NCBI RefSeq assembly: GCF_040436345.1
Contig: NC_133230.1
Location: 28,633,551-28,697,550 of the forward strand
DNA from: Pagrus major
Taxonomy: Eukaryota; Chordata; Actinopteri; Spariformes; Sparidae
Length of the DNA stretch: 64,000 bases
Direction: 5' to 3'
The notes beneath the pieces are model-generated. The model did no database searches. It saw nothing but the letters and a program-made list of their open reading frames with translations, and was not told the origin of the DNA. Below are positions 27,201 through 40,900 of this stretch, piece by piece; positions within the stretch are counted from its first letter, which is position 1; each line of letters begins with the position of its first letter. The translations under genes and the position numbers were made by a program.

Positions 27201-29949
27201 TTATGTATATAATATAATATGTATACAGCTAATTATTATTTTCATTACGGATTATCGCCAGTTATTTTAGTAATTAATCAATGGATGGTTTGAAAAAAAT
27301 CACCAAGCAGTGGTTAAAACCTCAAAAGTTTTAAAATGAATTAATATTGTTGAAAGAATTTAAAGGAAAAGAAAAAATGTCTCACATTCCAAAAGCTAGA
27401 ACCAGGAAATGAAAAATAGTTGCCTGTTAATTTTCTGTCAGTCAACTAATAAACACACCAACTAACTATTGTGTAAACTGTTTGGTAGTTTGATTTTTCT
27501 GTACTGAAGAACAGTACTTGAATAAATTCACTTAGTTACATTCCACCAGTGTGTGTGTGTGTGTGTGTGTGTGTTAAAATGTTACTAGTTTATCATGTTT
27601 CACTACCAGCCTGCTGGTTAAAGGACCAATTTGATTAGTCTCCCTGACAGACATGAAATGGCCCAACATTTAAAGGAAAATTCATTGTGAAGCAATACTC
27701 ATGACAAGTGTGAAGACCAACTCATCTCCTGCTTCTCCTCTCTCACGCTCTCTTTCCCTCTCCCTGTGCGCTCCCAGCTGAGAGATGAGGAGCTGTCTAA
27801 AGAGAGTCAAGAGTCCAACTGGTTCTCAGCCCCCTCGGCTCTCAGAGTCTACGGTGAGAAAACGTCTGTGTGAGACTGTCATGTTTCCAATCTCACATCA
27901 AATGTCCATGATGTCAAATAACCTTGTTCGAGACCTTGCAGTGCAGATCATTTTAAGCACTTAATGATATCTATGCCAGATAAATGACAAGACTTTGGAT
28001 GAAGCGATATGAATCTATGATTTTCAGTTATTTCCTCTAATTTTTATTTTATTTTTTTAAATCACTGTGTCTTTATAGGACAGTACCTCAACCTGGATAA
28101 GGACCACAATGGCATGTTGAGTAAAGAGGAGCTTTCGCGCTACGGCACGGCTACGCTCACCTCAGTCTTCCTGGACAGAGTGTTTCAGGAGTGCCTCACC
28201 TATGATGGAGAAATGGTACAATCAGCAACAACACCAGGCGGCCTGCATGGAAGCATCTGCAGTTGTTATGCTTGTCCTCATTTACTCAGGGTTTTCTTTT
28301 AATTCCTCACCTGTATGTATGTTAATGTTCAACTTCTACACAGTTAATCTTCAGCTTCTCATTGAGGCAAAAACTGTGTCCTGTCTGGGCAGCTGACACA
28401 CACAGTTGATGGCACTTTTTATTGTTGAGGATATTGTTTTTCAATCCTGTTCCTGGTGGCGCCCTGCCCAGAATGTTTAAGATGTTCTCCTGCTCCAAGG
28501 CATCTGATTTAAATGATCTCCTTGTTATCAAGCTCTGCTGAAGCCTGATAACGACCTATTCGTTTGTATCAGGTGTGTTGGAGCAGGGAAGCATCTAAAA
28601 CATGCAGGGCAGGGGGTCCCCAGGATCAGGATTAATAAAACACTGAATGGGGCACCACAGTAGCTCAGCTGGTAGAGCATGTGTCCCATTTACAGAGGCT
28701 GCCTCCTCGCTGCAGCAGCCCAGGGCTCGAGTCCGACCTGTGGCCCTTTGCTGCATATCATCCCCCCTCTCTCTCATCCTGTTTCCTGTCATATCTCAAG
28801 CTGTCCTATCAGATAAAGCCATAAAAAGACCAACAAATACATAAAAACACTGAATTATTCCTCTAAATATCTCCTCCTTGCATAATTTCAGACTTCTGTG
28901 TGCGCGGTCTAAATTGGATATTTACAGTTACGCAATTGTGTTTCTCTTCTTGTCACAGGACTACAAGACCTATCTAGACTTTGTGTTGGCGTTGGAAAAC
29001 AGGAAGGAGCCGGCAGCGTTACAGTACATTTTTAAACTTTTGGATATGGAGAATCAAGGATACCTCAACGTCTTCTCACTCAACTATTTCTTCAGGGTAT
29101 CCGCTGCACACACATCACACAAACACGCCCTAATGACAGAATACCTCATCTGCATTTATTCCTTATATCCTTCATCACAATTTTCTCATCCTCGCTCCTG
29201 ACTATATAAGCCAGCCTTTGTTGTTTTTTTGGTATTTATATCCACTTACACATATTACAAACACACCTTCACACTCACTGTATTGTGTCAGTATTTCATG
29301 ACAATATCGTTCTGCAGGCCATTCAGGAGCAGATGAAACTCCACGGACAGGAGCCAGTCTCCTTCCAGGATGTCAAGGTATATTGTACATAAACACACTC
29401 ACACACCAGGGTTCGTACAAAGACTAGAAAATATGGAAAATGCTTAAATCTTATGTTTGCATACACAACTGTACGCACACAGTCCGACAAAGTTTCATAG
29501 ACACGTCAATACTTCTACAGAACCTTGCTTTCATTGTAAAAGTACTGTAATGTGATGGGTGCTTTGAATCCTTTGTTTATTTTCATTGATTGTTATTTTG
29601 ACAAAGCTAATGATGGGTCAGTCTTAGTCAGATTAACATTTCTTTTGGAAGACAACAGGTTCAACCACGCTGTATAAATTTTTAACCTATATCAAGAGAC
29701 ATTCTTAGTTTTGGGGTAAAACAGATACACATTTTGATCACCGTCTCTCCTCAGGATGAGATCTTTGACATGGTGAAGCCTAAAGACCCCTATAAGATCA
29801 CCCTTCAGGACTTGGTTAACAGTTGCCAGGGCGATACCGTCACCAGCATCCTGATTGACCTCAACGGCTTCTGGACCTATGAGAACAGAGAAGTGCTTGT
29901 TGCCAACGACAACGACAGCAGCAACACAGCTGACCTTGACGACACCTGA
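24245..29949 (+). CDS. ppp2r3c: Serine/threonine-protein phosphatase 2A regulatory subunit B'' gamma
   Basis: B''-type subunit (G5PR) that targets PP2A/PP5 catalytic subunits; in vertebrates it acts in lymphocyte survival and at the centrosome. Thirteen exons: 24245-24311, 24424-24548, 25114-25218, 25470-25582, 26030-26127, 26230-26300, 26445-26577, 26773-26828, 27778-27853, 28079-28215, 28959-29096, 29318-29377, 29755-29949. They total 1374 nt, 457 residues (human 453). Visible landmarks are ELFTKYYTEWRGG, NLWFLLDKHQVPP, GRISIMQFFNYVMRKVWLHQ, an EF-hand-like DVAGQGYLRESDLENYI, and a better EF loop LDKDHNGMLSKEELSRYG. The C-terminus ends in a Ser/Asn/Asp-rich tail, TADLDDT. Junctions are all in frame. 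The start codon follows a short leader and gives a human-length protein. Identity is certain. Confidence 0.97.
27549..27574. repeat. (GT)n microsatellite in a ppp2r3c intron
   Basis: Thirteen GT units, 200 bp upstream of exon 9. Confidence 0.85.
28647..28850 (+). mobile_element. tRNA-derived SINE in a ppp2r3c intron
   Basis: The head resembles a tRNA gene. It has an A-box-like TAGCTCAGCTGGTAGAGC at about 28662 and a B-box-like GGCTCGAGTCC at about 28724. The acceptor stem cannot close. A CT-rich body and an A-rich tail (AAATACATAAAAA) follow. This is the layout of a Pol III-transcribed fish SINE and not a functional tRNA gene. It is in the sense orientation between exons 10 and 11. Confidence 0.8.
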
Positions 29950-30246
29950 ATATGTTTCAGAGACACTCCTGATGCCAAAAGGTGAACGTTTCATCCTGAA
30001 ACCTGAAACCTGAAGCCAAATGTCCTGTTGAAGTGTCGGCACTGAACTAAAGTGAACTCTTAACTACTGTCTCAGGTCCCTCTGGTTATGTTTGAGAGAA
30101 ATGACTACAATGTTAAAACTTTGAGAGAAAAATGAAGGAGGAAAGCCCGACATGGTGCTTTGTGTGAATCTTGTTCTCTGTTCCTGCCCGTTGTGTCCTG
30201 TAAAAAAGACCTAATATAAATGTTTTTGTCATTGACCTTCTTAAAT

Positions 30247-30252
30247 AATAAA
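30247..30252 (+). terminator. Polyadenylation signal of ppp2r3c
   Basis: AATAAA lies about 300 bp after the ppp2r3c stop codon and is the first good candidate. Confidence 0.6.
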
Positions 30253-30259
30253 TGATTCC

Positions 30260-31345
30260 TTTTCATGCCTTTTCTGAGAATGCCTAAATGTTTGACTTTA
30301 CTTTGTATAATGGAAACTCCCTCTCATTTTCACCCACTGAAATCAAACAGGCGTGAGAAAATCAAAAAGCCTGAATACAAACGTATAATAAACTATAATT
30401 ATTACTTTTATATAAACACTGAAAAAAAAAACAGCTGTGTGTAATGTGAAAGGGGTCACTCATATTACTCATATACTAATCATCTGACTATTAAGTGTCT
30501 TTCAGCTCACCGTTTTGCTCTTGTCGTGTCATTTTCAACTGAAGCAGGCCGATGTCTGCAGCAGAAAAGCTGTAAAAACTCAAGTGTCCTACCTGCCGAG
30601 TACAACACACCAAGCAAGCAACTAGCTGATGAGAAAAGTGGAATGTTTAATGAGCTTAAGTGCCAGATACTTCCCTCAGGAGTTAACTGAGACTAAAAAC
30701 AGCTAAAAGAGTGAATGTATAACCTACATCTACCATGTGGGCAGAAACACTTATAATAACACAAATATTAATGTTGCTTTGTAATTGCTGGTTGTGTGAA
30801 TAAGTAACCGTTTGCTAACGAGTTCGCTATATCACCTTAAAAGGTTATGTCAGTGTTTTAACCTTACTGTCTCAAGATTACATTTTCACCATTAGTGAGG
30901 ACAAAATAATGTTATAATTGTTTATAATAAAAGTTGTTTTGGGAGCATTTTTCTAAAATTTGTTCTGAACTGTAGGTAGACAGAATACACTCTCATCCCT
31001 TTCTGCCTTGAATTTGATGTTTTATCACATTATTCTGACGCTGAGAGTAAATAGAAACCATGTTTTCAGACTTCATGTTGAAACAAGTCAAAAAAACTTT
31101 GGATTGGGTGATTAACAAGTAAATCAAAACTCCAGAAAGCCGGATCCGTCTACATGACGTTTATTCGAGAAGATGGTTGGATTGTTACAAAAACAACCTT
31201 AATGATTTTAATGACTTGTTTTTGGTGGTAAAGCTTCTATTAATAAAACTCTAGGAAGTCAAACAGATGGTTACTGTAATTTAAAATAAAACACAGCTGA
31301 CTTACTGTGAAAATAAAATACAAAATCCAACCTTTTGATTATTCA
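30260..31345. other. Spacer between convergent ppp2r3c and fam177a1
   Basis: AT-rich non-coding DNA. No exon, RNA gene or clear repeat was recognised. It separates the likely 3' ends of the two convergent genes. Confidence 0.5.
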
Positions 31346-31350
31346 AAGGT

Positions 31351-31356
31351 TTTATT
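31351..31356 (-). terminator. Candidate polyadenylation signal of fam177a1
   Basis: Minus-strand AATAAA lies about 2.2 kb beyond the fam177a1 stop codon. If it is used, the stretch 31350-33529, which holds no other gene, is a long 3' UTR. Nearer, weaker signals may exist. Confidence 0.4.
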
Positions 31357-33529
31357 AACACAGAGAAAATATAAATAGTATATATACAGTCATTAAAAGT
31401 TTGTTAAAATAACCAAAAACATTTGCATATGTTGGGCCTTTTTACAAAGAAAAAGGCAAGAATAATATTCTACATTGACCCACCAAGTATTAACATACCA
31501 TACACTTTATGTCCAGATAATATTGCTATTGCCTTTCAGTTTATCTTTGAAGCCCGTTTTGAAAAGGTGTGTGTAATTTCTCTGCATGTGGTCTGTCACC
31601 ACACTACACAACCATATCAGTGGATAAAAATAACTAATAAGAAGCTTATGACAGCTCACTCTGAGCATTAAGCCCACTGCACAGCTAAACGCTCATATGA
31701 ACACAAGGACACTTAAAGAATGAGCCCTTAACACACATACAGGTGGTAGCACTGTATGTGGACAACCATTAACGCCAATGTAGATCATCCTTCATCAATA
31801 CATTTGAGTTTCAATTTTCAAAGATCCGAACCATAGTGATATTGTTTAATGAACATTGGCTAAAAAACCTGATCTTTTGACATACACAAGATATGACAAT
31901 TAGTGCTACTTCATGTAAGTTGTCTCCGTTTGTCAACAGATTCAAGTGTCATCACAGAAACATTTGTATATTGTGAAAAGCAGAAAACAGTAAAGGTGAA
32001 TCAGTTCAATGACAATAACTTAGAAATCAATTATCTTCTGCGTCTTGTGTGCTTCCACAATTCCTTAACTCAACCTGCACCTGAGTGGTGCTGTGACACC
32101 TCCAAACATCGGCGTATATGAACAGGAGGATTTCCAAATCTACCAATACACTACGCAAATGGACCTGTGGCACTATGGCTTATCAATTACAGTCGACAAC
32201 TGTGAGTTTATTCACTTGCAGTGGAAGTGATTGACCACAGAGTCAAGTATTGTACTACAATCCTAGCTGGGACAGTTACAGAACACCATTTGCAACGACT
32301 TAGCTATAATGCCTAGCCTAACAGGAGCGCCACAAAAAGAAGTAAATATGTGCTGATAATTTCATAAACTGCCAATTCAAACAAATCTACAAACATCTTG
32401 TTTCCCTCCAGAGCATACGATCTCCCTTCACAGATGTGGTGTTTTGAAAATATTAGTTTGACTCCGCAACAGTGAACCATGGCTAATGCCCCTGTGTGCA
32501 ATCGACCAATTAAGTTCAAACACAGGAAGTCCACATATTACATGTGTCCCGTTTAAAAAGCAGAGAGGTGCAGCAGCCTTGAGGAAGGATTCTTGAGCAC
32601 TAAAAGGCAGCAGGAGATGAGTTGTCATACTGTATGTATTTGGGTATCACATTAAAGATATAAGGTGCTGTTTGGTGAAACTCAAGGACTCAAAACTATG
32701 TTTTCTGTTAAATCTTGGCATTCATTAATAAATGTTTCAGATTATTACTCATCTGTACTGTGAGGAATTTAAAAAATGTAAGTATAGATATTTTCAATGA
32801 GTAAATGAGTCATTTCAGTGCCGTCTGTTCATCTCTGTAACCTTTTCAACTTGTATTTCTAAATTCCAGAGATGACAGTACAGCGGTAAAGGCAGCGATG
32901 GAGAGTAAAACACGTTCCCAGTGCACCAGTTCTGGCTTCTTATGTCACTACCTGCTCATTTTCACAGCCAGGTGCAGACAATGATGGCAGAAACAAGAAA
33001 AACAGGATGAGACAGAGCAGAAATGGCTCAGCGGTGCCAGTATCAGGCCCTGCTGTTACAAAACTGGCTGAACTTGTGAAATGTCTTTGCATATTTACGG
33101 CAGCAGGATCAACACATGCCTAGTAGATTTATCACGTGTCCACTGATGCCGCTGCTTATCCCAGGGGTCCCTCCATTTACTTAGAATTAAAGAACAAACT
33201 GAGATTGATTTCTATTTCTCAGTAAGATTCAAATCCAGCATTTATTTCACCTTCTCAAGAGTTGAGCCCAGTCCCAGTTTGGTCTACACAACTAGCTCAA
33301 TAATACATCTCAGTCTTGCATATGATTTCACACTATATACAAATTAACATTCACAGATAAGGCCAGTGCTGCCACTTCCACAGCCCTTTAATTAGTCCCT
33401 GCACTGTGTACTAAGATCTCCATTTATAAAATAAAAACATAGAAAAATAACAATATTATTAATCTATAAAGCTAAGTAAATGAAGGTTTTGCCAACTGAT
33501 AGAAATGTATGAATGTCAGCGGTTAGTTT

Positions 33530-35647
33530 TCAGGAGGGGAGGGGAGATGGGACTCTGTTGGTGTCTGTGGTGTTGAGAGGAGGCTCTGGCTCCAGATCAA
33601 AGCTGATGTTTACAAAAGAAGCTCCCGATGCTTCCGGCTGCTCCACAGTAGCAGGATGAGGATCGTCCTGCTCACCTCTCTGCTGCTCCGCAAAGCGACG
33701 CTCCGCCATGTCAGACAGATGGTTCTCCTCCTCTTCCTCCTCCTCCTGCAGGAGACCACAGTGCGTGTAGCATTTAATACCGTCTGAGAGTTCATGTTTG
33801 TGTTCTTGCTCCTGCCTCAGTGTAAACAGCTTTTAAAGGTGCGGCTTTATTCCTATTTACACATGAAACTGACATATGAAACTCAAGGATGTGTGTGTGT
33901 GTGTGCACGTGTCATACCTCTTTCTTCATGCGGTAATACTCGTCGATGGCATACTGGTATTTAGGAGTAGTGATGCCGAACAGAGAGGCCAGTCTCTCTC
34001 CCATGTAGTCACACACTACAGGACACATACACATTCAACAAAGATTATTATGAAGGTGCCCAAAAACAACCAAATACGACTGAAGTGCGAAACAAGCTAT
34101 AAAATACACTGTGATGCATTTCTGTAAAGCATCTCATTCGTGTTTACTGTTTAACTGTAAAATATCCTGCCTCTGTAACAAGTCTTTGTCACAAGTGTTT
34201 AGTAATCACATCTGAAGGATCATTGTGAAAACGGTGTGTCTATTGGCTGATATATCAATACTGGAATTTTTTACTCCCCTATATTGGCATCGTCATTGGC
34301 CCCAGAAAACGAGTATCAGTCCAGGTGAACTATTAGGACCCAGTGAGATGTGACTGGTCCTTGCTAGCATGAATGCCATCTGTGACAGAAGCCTCCTTTA
34401 CCTGAGATAGTGGAGGTGGTCATTCTCCACATTTGGAACCAGAAATATGGACCCCAGGTCAGTTTGGACTAAAACACAGGAGAAGAGAACCATGACAATT
34501 AGAACACACATCTGCTGGTCAAACACAAAAGAACAAATATTACCCAAGATTATTGTCAAGCATCATTTAAGGGGATATCAGGGTGAAGAGGGATAGGGAA
34601 AGACATGCAACAATGGTCCCTTGTTTAAAGCACACCAGGGACAGGAGAGACACTGTGATTCATGATCAAATGTGCAAACACAGGTACAATGGCTCAGCTG
34701 GGACAGCATGTTACGTGGCATAGTGACCTAATAATACATATGTAGTTCAATTGCACATATGTATTGAAAAGGATTTACCAGTGACAGGCCATTTCTGTTT
34801 TGATAAATAAAGGAAATGTCTCCTAACACAGGCCTGAGAGAAGGTTCGCTCTGATGCAAACACGCCCACAGGATATGCCCTACATCTGAGGCTGTTTAAC
34901 ATCTATAAAGTCCTGGTGGTTTCCGGCAAGTGACTGTAAAACTTTTTGATCTCAGCCTACCGAATCTACAGTAGTGACATCTTTCTTCACAAGCTCCTCC
35001 TCTTCTTCCTCTTCATCGGTGCTGTACTCCTCCATGGTCTCTCCACTGGCAAAGTAGATGGTCCTGCGGGGAACCTTCACCCTCACCTGTGGTCTCCCTG
35101 CAGAGTCGTCCATCTCCACACTCTCAAAGTCTGCCTCCTCTCCTGGACACTGACAACAGATAATACATGTACATGAAGCCATAACATAAAGTAATATCTT
35201 GTTATATTTATCAGAATAATATCATGTAAATATATATATATATATACACATACATGCATACATACATACATACATACATACATACACACACACATATATA
35301 TATATAAACCTAACAAAGTTATTTAACTAAAGTTAAGTAACTGGAATAATTTATGTCATATACTGTAATGTTAAGAGGTAAATAAAGAGAAGTTTATGAC
35401 CAAATGTAAACATTAGCACTGCAAAGCTCAGCTGCGTTTATTAGCTTACTTTAGCTACTTTTTGTTTGTTGGCTGTTAGCTTCTCAGCTAAGGAAGTAAT
35501 TCTCCTTTAATATAGAAAAGTCTCAGCTTATAATACACAAACACGATCAATGGCGACAGTTGTATCACACCGACTAACCTTATCAGTTTCCATAGTTTGT
35601 CCCAGTGAAACGTTGACATTAGTCAAATACAACGACAGATTCGCCAT
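33530..35647 (-). CDS. fam177a1: FAM177 family protein (FAM177A1)
   Basis: Conserved vertebrate protein, reported from Golgi membranes, with no established biochemical activity. Five exons: 35579-35647, 34961-35149, 34402-34468, 33918-34015, 33530-33745. They total 639 nt, 212 residues, close to human. The FAM177 core is visible as VPRRTIYFASGETMEEYSTDEEE, then SKLTWGPYFWFQMWRMTTST and CDYMGERLASLFGITTPKYQ, then YAIDEYYRMKKEEEEEEE, a predicted charged coiled-coil-like helix. The first exon gives MANLSLYLTNVNVSLGQTMETDK. Met19 (METDK) is a possible downstream start, since the first 18 residues are not obviously conserved. Its position next to ppp2r3c matches human. It transcribes toward ppp2r3c. 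Confidence 0.93.
35228..35307. repeat. Compound (TA)n-(CATA)n microsatellite in fam177a1 intron 1
   Basis: TA dinucleotides, then CATA tetranucleotides, CA and again TA over about 80 bp, 80 bp upstream of exon 2 on the minus strand. Confidence 0.9.
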
Positions 35648-37080
35648 CTCACTCACTCCCCTCACTACGAGCTTGTTGTCTGTGTAGTGCTGGCACCACT
35701 TCCGGTCGGACTTCTTCAGAATAAAAGCTTTTCTGCACAAACGCCGGGTTGTTTGACAGTAAAATTCAGCCACACTGTATTTCTTGTGTTTGGTGGTAAC
35801 TTTTCTGCACAATATAGATTCTTTTCCCTCTTTCCAAAGAGTTTACGTACACTTACTAAAGTAATGCCTTTTATGGATATTATCGTTATTAATATGACTA
35901 GAAACATACATTAGTTCCATTGTTGATCAATATATTTACACACATAAGTGAGAACAATTAGTGTACATAAAATACATAGATGAATAAATAATACAATTAG
36001 TTAGACATTTGGTGGAAGCAAGACATATGCCAAGAAATAGATAACTATTAACACTACTCAGGTACTGTGCCCATCAGATGACCATAAAACAAGACATAAT
36101 ACCCCAGTCATCCTCCAGCCTCCAGGCTGACTGACTGCTGCTCTGTCAGATGATGGAAGGAAGAGAGAGACAGAGCCTAGTGCCCTACTCCCTCCTATTG
36201 GTTGTCCTCAATCACCCAGACTGCTTTCACCTGGGAAGACAGGAGCATCAGCCACAGTTGTGCGTCCTGGCCAGCAGAGGGGAGCATGTAACTCTGCAGC
36301 TGTCTCAGCCAAACATCATGGAGGAGAGATCCTTCGTTAAAAGTATACAAACCATGCACATGTCACAAATAAACACAGGAAACAAAAAGCCAACCGTCCC
36401 TCCTTCTCTCACTTCACACATAATAACAGTGCTTTGAATTGTGCCACAGTTGTTTCCTCTTAAAGACAGCTGAAGTGTTTCAACATGGCAGACTCTCATC
36501 ACTGCTGTCCAGTGTGCTGATCCTGGAGCTATCCGGGGTACCAGCCATTCAACATGGTGGGTCGTTTAACCTCTCACACAGACTGAGTATGTGTTAGATC
36601 AGATGAAGACCTCTGTCAGTCCCACATCAGCTGTTTGTATTAGTGTTAAGCTGCTTGACCTCATTCGACTGGGCACAAGTGTTACACCCTGTTCAGCAAC
36701 ATCAGTACATTCCAGATGTTTTTATTAAATTAGCCAGTTATCAACAGGTCAGAAGGACTGTTTCTATAGAATTATAGTGCAATTACCATGTAGATGTTAG
36801 TGAAGGATGAGCACCAAACAGTCAGGAATCACACAGAAACAGGTGATATTGATTATTTAGAGTATTATATAGTAACATTTAATCATTTTCTCTGAGGGTA
36901 CCTCTGTATTCAATCATTTCTATTATTGTTGTATGTTGCTTATACATTTAATTTATGTTAACTGACAGCTCAAATCACTGCTGTGAATAAACATGTTTCA
37001 ACGTGTATCTCACTCTGAGTCTCTCAGTTTGTTTTCCTGAAAGCTTTTGACAGTATTAGCCTCACACTGTTGCATTATTT
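35648..37080. other. Intergenic DNA between fam177a1 and the MHC class I gene
   Basis: No coding exon was recognised. Short frames here have no family resemblance. The conserved synteny block ends in this stretch. Confidence 0.5.
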
Positions 37081-37099
37081 TTTTTCTAGAAACCAGTCA

Positions 37100-37780
37100 G
37101 TCAGATTTTTAGTTGTCAGAAAGCTCCTTTAACAGAGATTCTGGCTCTCTGTTTAATCTCCACTTCCTGTGTTCATGCTAAGCTAAGCTAACCATGTCTG
37201 GGAGCTAACTCTGGTCAGAGTTAACATTGATATCAATCTCCTCATTCAAATCCTCTGTGAGAATACTGAATGTTCAGGTAATATATTGAAGCGTAGTTAC
37301 AAATGAGCATGTGGACCAAACTTTTTAAAATGTGAGGATTTTAATGGAAAGACAAACATCAGCACAAAAAGAAAGAACAGTACATTTGAGTTTTAACATT
37401 CATTCATGATCATCAATGTAAAGGAATTGACATGTTTAATCTCATGAGTTCATAGTTGTAAATGTTTCGATATACATCTCCCACTCTGCTCACTGCTCAT
37501 ACAAGAGACGCACTGGCTCCATGCTAGACCAAACTTCATATTCTCCTATCTATGGAGTGGTGCAGCAATAACATATTTTTGGAGGCTAACCCTGAAGTAA
37601 GCATCGATCTGGTTCCCTCCAAAAAAAAGTCTACAGGATTTTTGAATTGGATTTTAGAATATCATAGATAATAATCTCAAAATCAAACATTTTTTTTACA
37701 TGTTTTGTTAGTAAGTCTGGTCATACGCTGCCCCCTGGTTGTTTTGAGTATGAATTCAACAGAAAACAACAATCAATAAA
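37100..37780. repeat. 3' flank of the MHC class I gene, copy 1 of a duplicated segment
   Basis: Several blocks recur in the same order and orientation at 45.5-47.5 kb. Examples are 'gttcatgctaagctaagcta' (37173), 'acaaatgagcatgtggacca' (37300), 'gaatttgaattggatttt'-type sequence (37640) and 'gaattcaacagaaaacaaca' (37752). It lies just beyond the class I stop codon at 37937. Confidence 0.7.
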
Positions 37781-37936
37781 ACAATCAGAGCCATAGAACA
37801 TAGAACAGTCCCACCTTTTCAATCAGTCCTTTTTATATAACTTCACTGTTATTGCAAGAAGCCATCCTTTACTGTCTTTTAGTTCTGCAAAGCTAAATAA
37901 AGTGACACCAGGAGAGTCACTGAGTGTGTTTGTCAT

Positions 37937-40900
37937 TCAGGTCTCTGGATTCAGCTGCTCACGGAGCTCTGTGCTGTTGTCAGGAGCTGTAGGTCAGAAA
38001 CAAGCAACCCATATTGAACTTTTCTAAAGAATAAATACAGGAAACAGTCTTGAAAAGGTTAATCTGCACAATAATGTGAAACATTTTTTAATCTAAAACA
38101 TGAATTGTGAGTCAGATCAGCTGAAATAGAACCAAAGTAAGTTTTACTTACAAGATGGTGGGCTAACGGCTGAAACTAAAACAAAACACAAATAATTTCA
38201 GTCACAGTTGTAAATGCCAGATTATCTTTAGTCACTTTATTGCTCTCTTCTACCCACTCAAACTGAGTATCTGTTCATACTCATGCTTGTTTTAATTTTG
38301 CAACTTGAATTTTAAAAAAATCAACTCACTGACTGAAATCAAAGTACTGAAATCTTTCCTTTTTCTCACTCACCTTTCTTCTTTTTGGAAACGATGAATC
38401 CAGCAGCACCGATGAGAATGAGAGCAAGAACAACCACTGCAGCAGTGATGGGGACGGTCATGTCACTGGGCTTTACTGGTGAATAAAATACAATAAGACT
38501 GGTGCAGATGTAGCAAGTTAGAGCAAAGCAAAAATGTTTATTAAGTTAATTATTACTGTTTATTTCCAAGATTATTCCCATGCACTCCCCTTCAGCACCC
38601 TCTGATCCCACTCTTACCCCTATTGGACCTGATCCGATCTTTTTCCAATTTGGTGATGATGTCGTCCTCCACACCATAGAGCTGAAACACACAGTCGTAC
38701 CTCGTCCAGTCTTCTAGTGTGACTGATGAATGGATCAGGTGAACACTTATCTGGAAGGTTCCATCGTGGTTGGGGAGGATCTCTCCGTGGTCCACCTCCT
38801 CATGAAGCTCCTCTCCATCTTTCCTCCAGATGAGTGAGGCTCTGTGAGGGTAGAAACCTGTAGCGTGGCAGCTGACTGGAGAGGAGGGAGTCTTCTGGAG
38901 GAGAGACACTGAGGGAAGCTCTGGAGAGAGTTCAGTGAAACTATTTCCAGTTTGAAACACTGAGACAGCAAACTTACTTAACTCATGCTAAGTGTACACT
39001 GGCTATCACAGTCATGAGCAATAATGGAAAGAAATTTCAGAACAGCCAAAATGTCAGTGTGTACTGAATGGTCAGGACAACATTGAATCATTGAATCACT
39101 ACAGAAAATAAACAGAGAAAACAATGTAATGTCAGACTGACTGGAGTGATAACACAACAGCAGTTCAGTCTGAGCAGACTGTATGAACATGATTGTGTCC
39201 ATTAAACTACATCAGGTCATGTGATTCTACCTGTTCTCAGCAGAAAGCTCCTCCCATAGGCCAAATACGTCTTCAGCCACTGAGGGTAAATCACTGTGAG
39301 GTAATACTGATCAAATCTCATATTAGCTTTGTCAGCATCCCATCTCAGTTTGGTGATGAAAGCCTGTGGTTTTTGAGCGATCCATGTCATTGTCTTCATG
39401 TCAAATGAAATTAAGTCTTCTCCATCATAACCATACTGAATAAAACCAATAACCTCTCCAGTCTCATCATCCCACTCACAGCCACTCATCCTCTGTAAAA
39501 TGTGGACACCTGAGACAGAGACAGAGAAAGAAACACCTCACCTCATCACTTTAAGGTTTAAGATGCCAACAATGAACAGAGATGCAGCGTCTCTTGTTTG
39601 AGTCCAAACTATTATAACGGGGACTAACAAAAAAACAGTTTTCTCTAGTTTTGTAGTATAATAGTTATATTCTCTGTGTTAAAAAATGTCACGTTGAGTG
39701 TCAGTTCTGTGAGGCTTTGACTGGGTGAAGAGATTCACCTACATGTGTGCAGGGAAGGAGTTTAGTAAGGGGAGGACATATATGCTGGGTGTGTCCTGTA
39801 TGTTTCTCTGTGTGAGACCATGCTGCCACATGTTAGTTTGTTTGAAGTTATTTTGCCAATTTGTTCCTGATACGTTGTTGTTGTATCCTTTAAGTTATGT
39901 GTACATGCATCCAGATGACGTATTGTTTATATCTTTTAGGTTATGTTTAAATGGAACCAGTATTTATAATGTGTCACTGTCTTCCCACCAGACTGTGGTG
40001 TATTATTTGGAGTTGTTTGATTCCTACTTCCTCTCCTGTGAGAAGCTTAACCCTGTAAATATGACTCATGATGTATATTTAGATTTACAATCATTGTGTA
40101 TTGTTATTCTGTATTTACTTTTTGTTTTTAATAATAGAATCACAGTGAAGGATCACATAATATTTATCCTTCATGGATGCATTAATAATGTAAGCTAACT
40201 TTGTTCTCATGCACTTTTTGTGTTACTTAGTTTTGGCATGTATGCATTGCATATATATATTGATCTATATTTGCCGTTGTACAGAAATCTTCCATCTTGT
40301 CATTCATCCATCCATCTGATCAAGCATTCCCAACTCAATAAATGATCTAAAGGTTCTTGGATTCTCGTGTTTAAATGTGCACACTAATCAGATGTTCTGT
40401 GGTCCAGTCATCCCCTGAAACAGCTATTAGTCAATAAAGTATTCAGTCTTTTTAACTATGCATGATGAAAACTTTCTTTCAGCCCAGGGAGGCTGATGAA
40501 ATTAATTCCGAATATTTTTGATACAAATCTTTGTATGAGAAAAATTTTGTCTGATCAAAATTATTTTTATAATAATAAAGAACAGTTCATGAAATAAAAG
40601 GTGAAATATAACATAGTACATACTGTACCTCCACCCTGGTTGAAGCGCTGTTTCAAACTATTGATTTCGGCTCTAAAATGATTTGGCACTTGCTCAAAAC
40701 ATGCTCCTTTGTAGTCCTCCAAGTGGCGAGGATCATCATCGTATATTTTTTTCACCCAGTCGTGTTTTGGTTGGATTATCTTTTTGCTGCCGTCGCAGTA
40801 AAGCACTAGATTTTCATCAACCATTGCAGCTGCAAAAAACTCCGGGAAGTCTGGGAGTCCAGAGGATGCAGTGAAGATATACTTCAGGGAGTGTTTCTCT

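Noticed and set aside
28647-28735. Possible tRNA gene
   Set aside because: A- and B-box-like motifs are present, but the acceptor and anticodon stems do not form, and a SINE body with an A-rich tail follows.
39725-40198. 157-residue plus-strand open frame
   Set aside because: Lies in the class I intron between alpha-1 and alpha-2 on the opposite strand, with low-complexity hydrophobic composition and no family resemblance.
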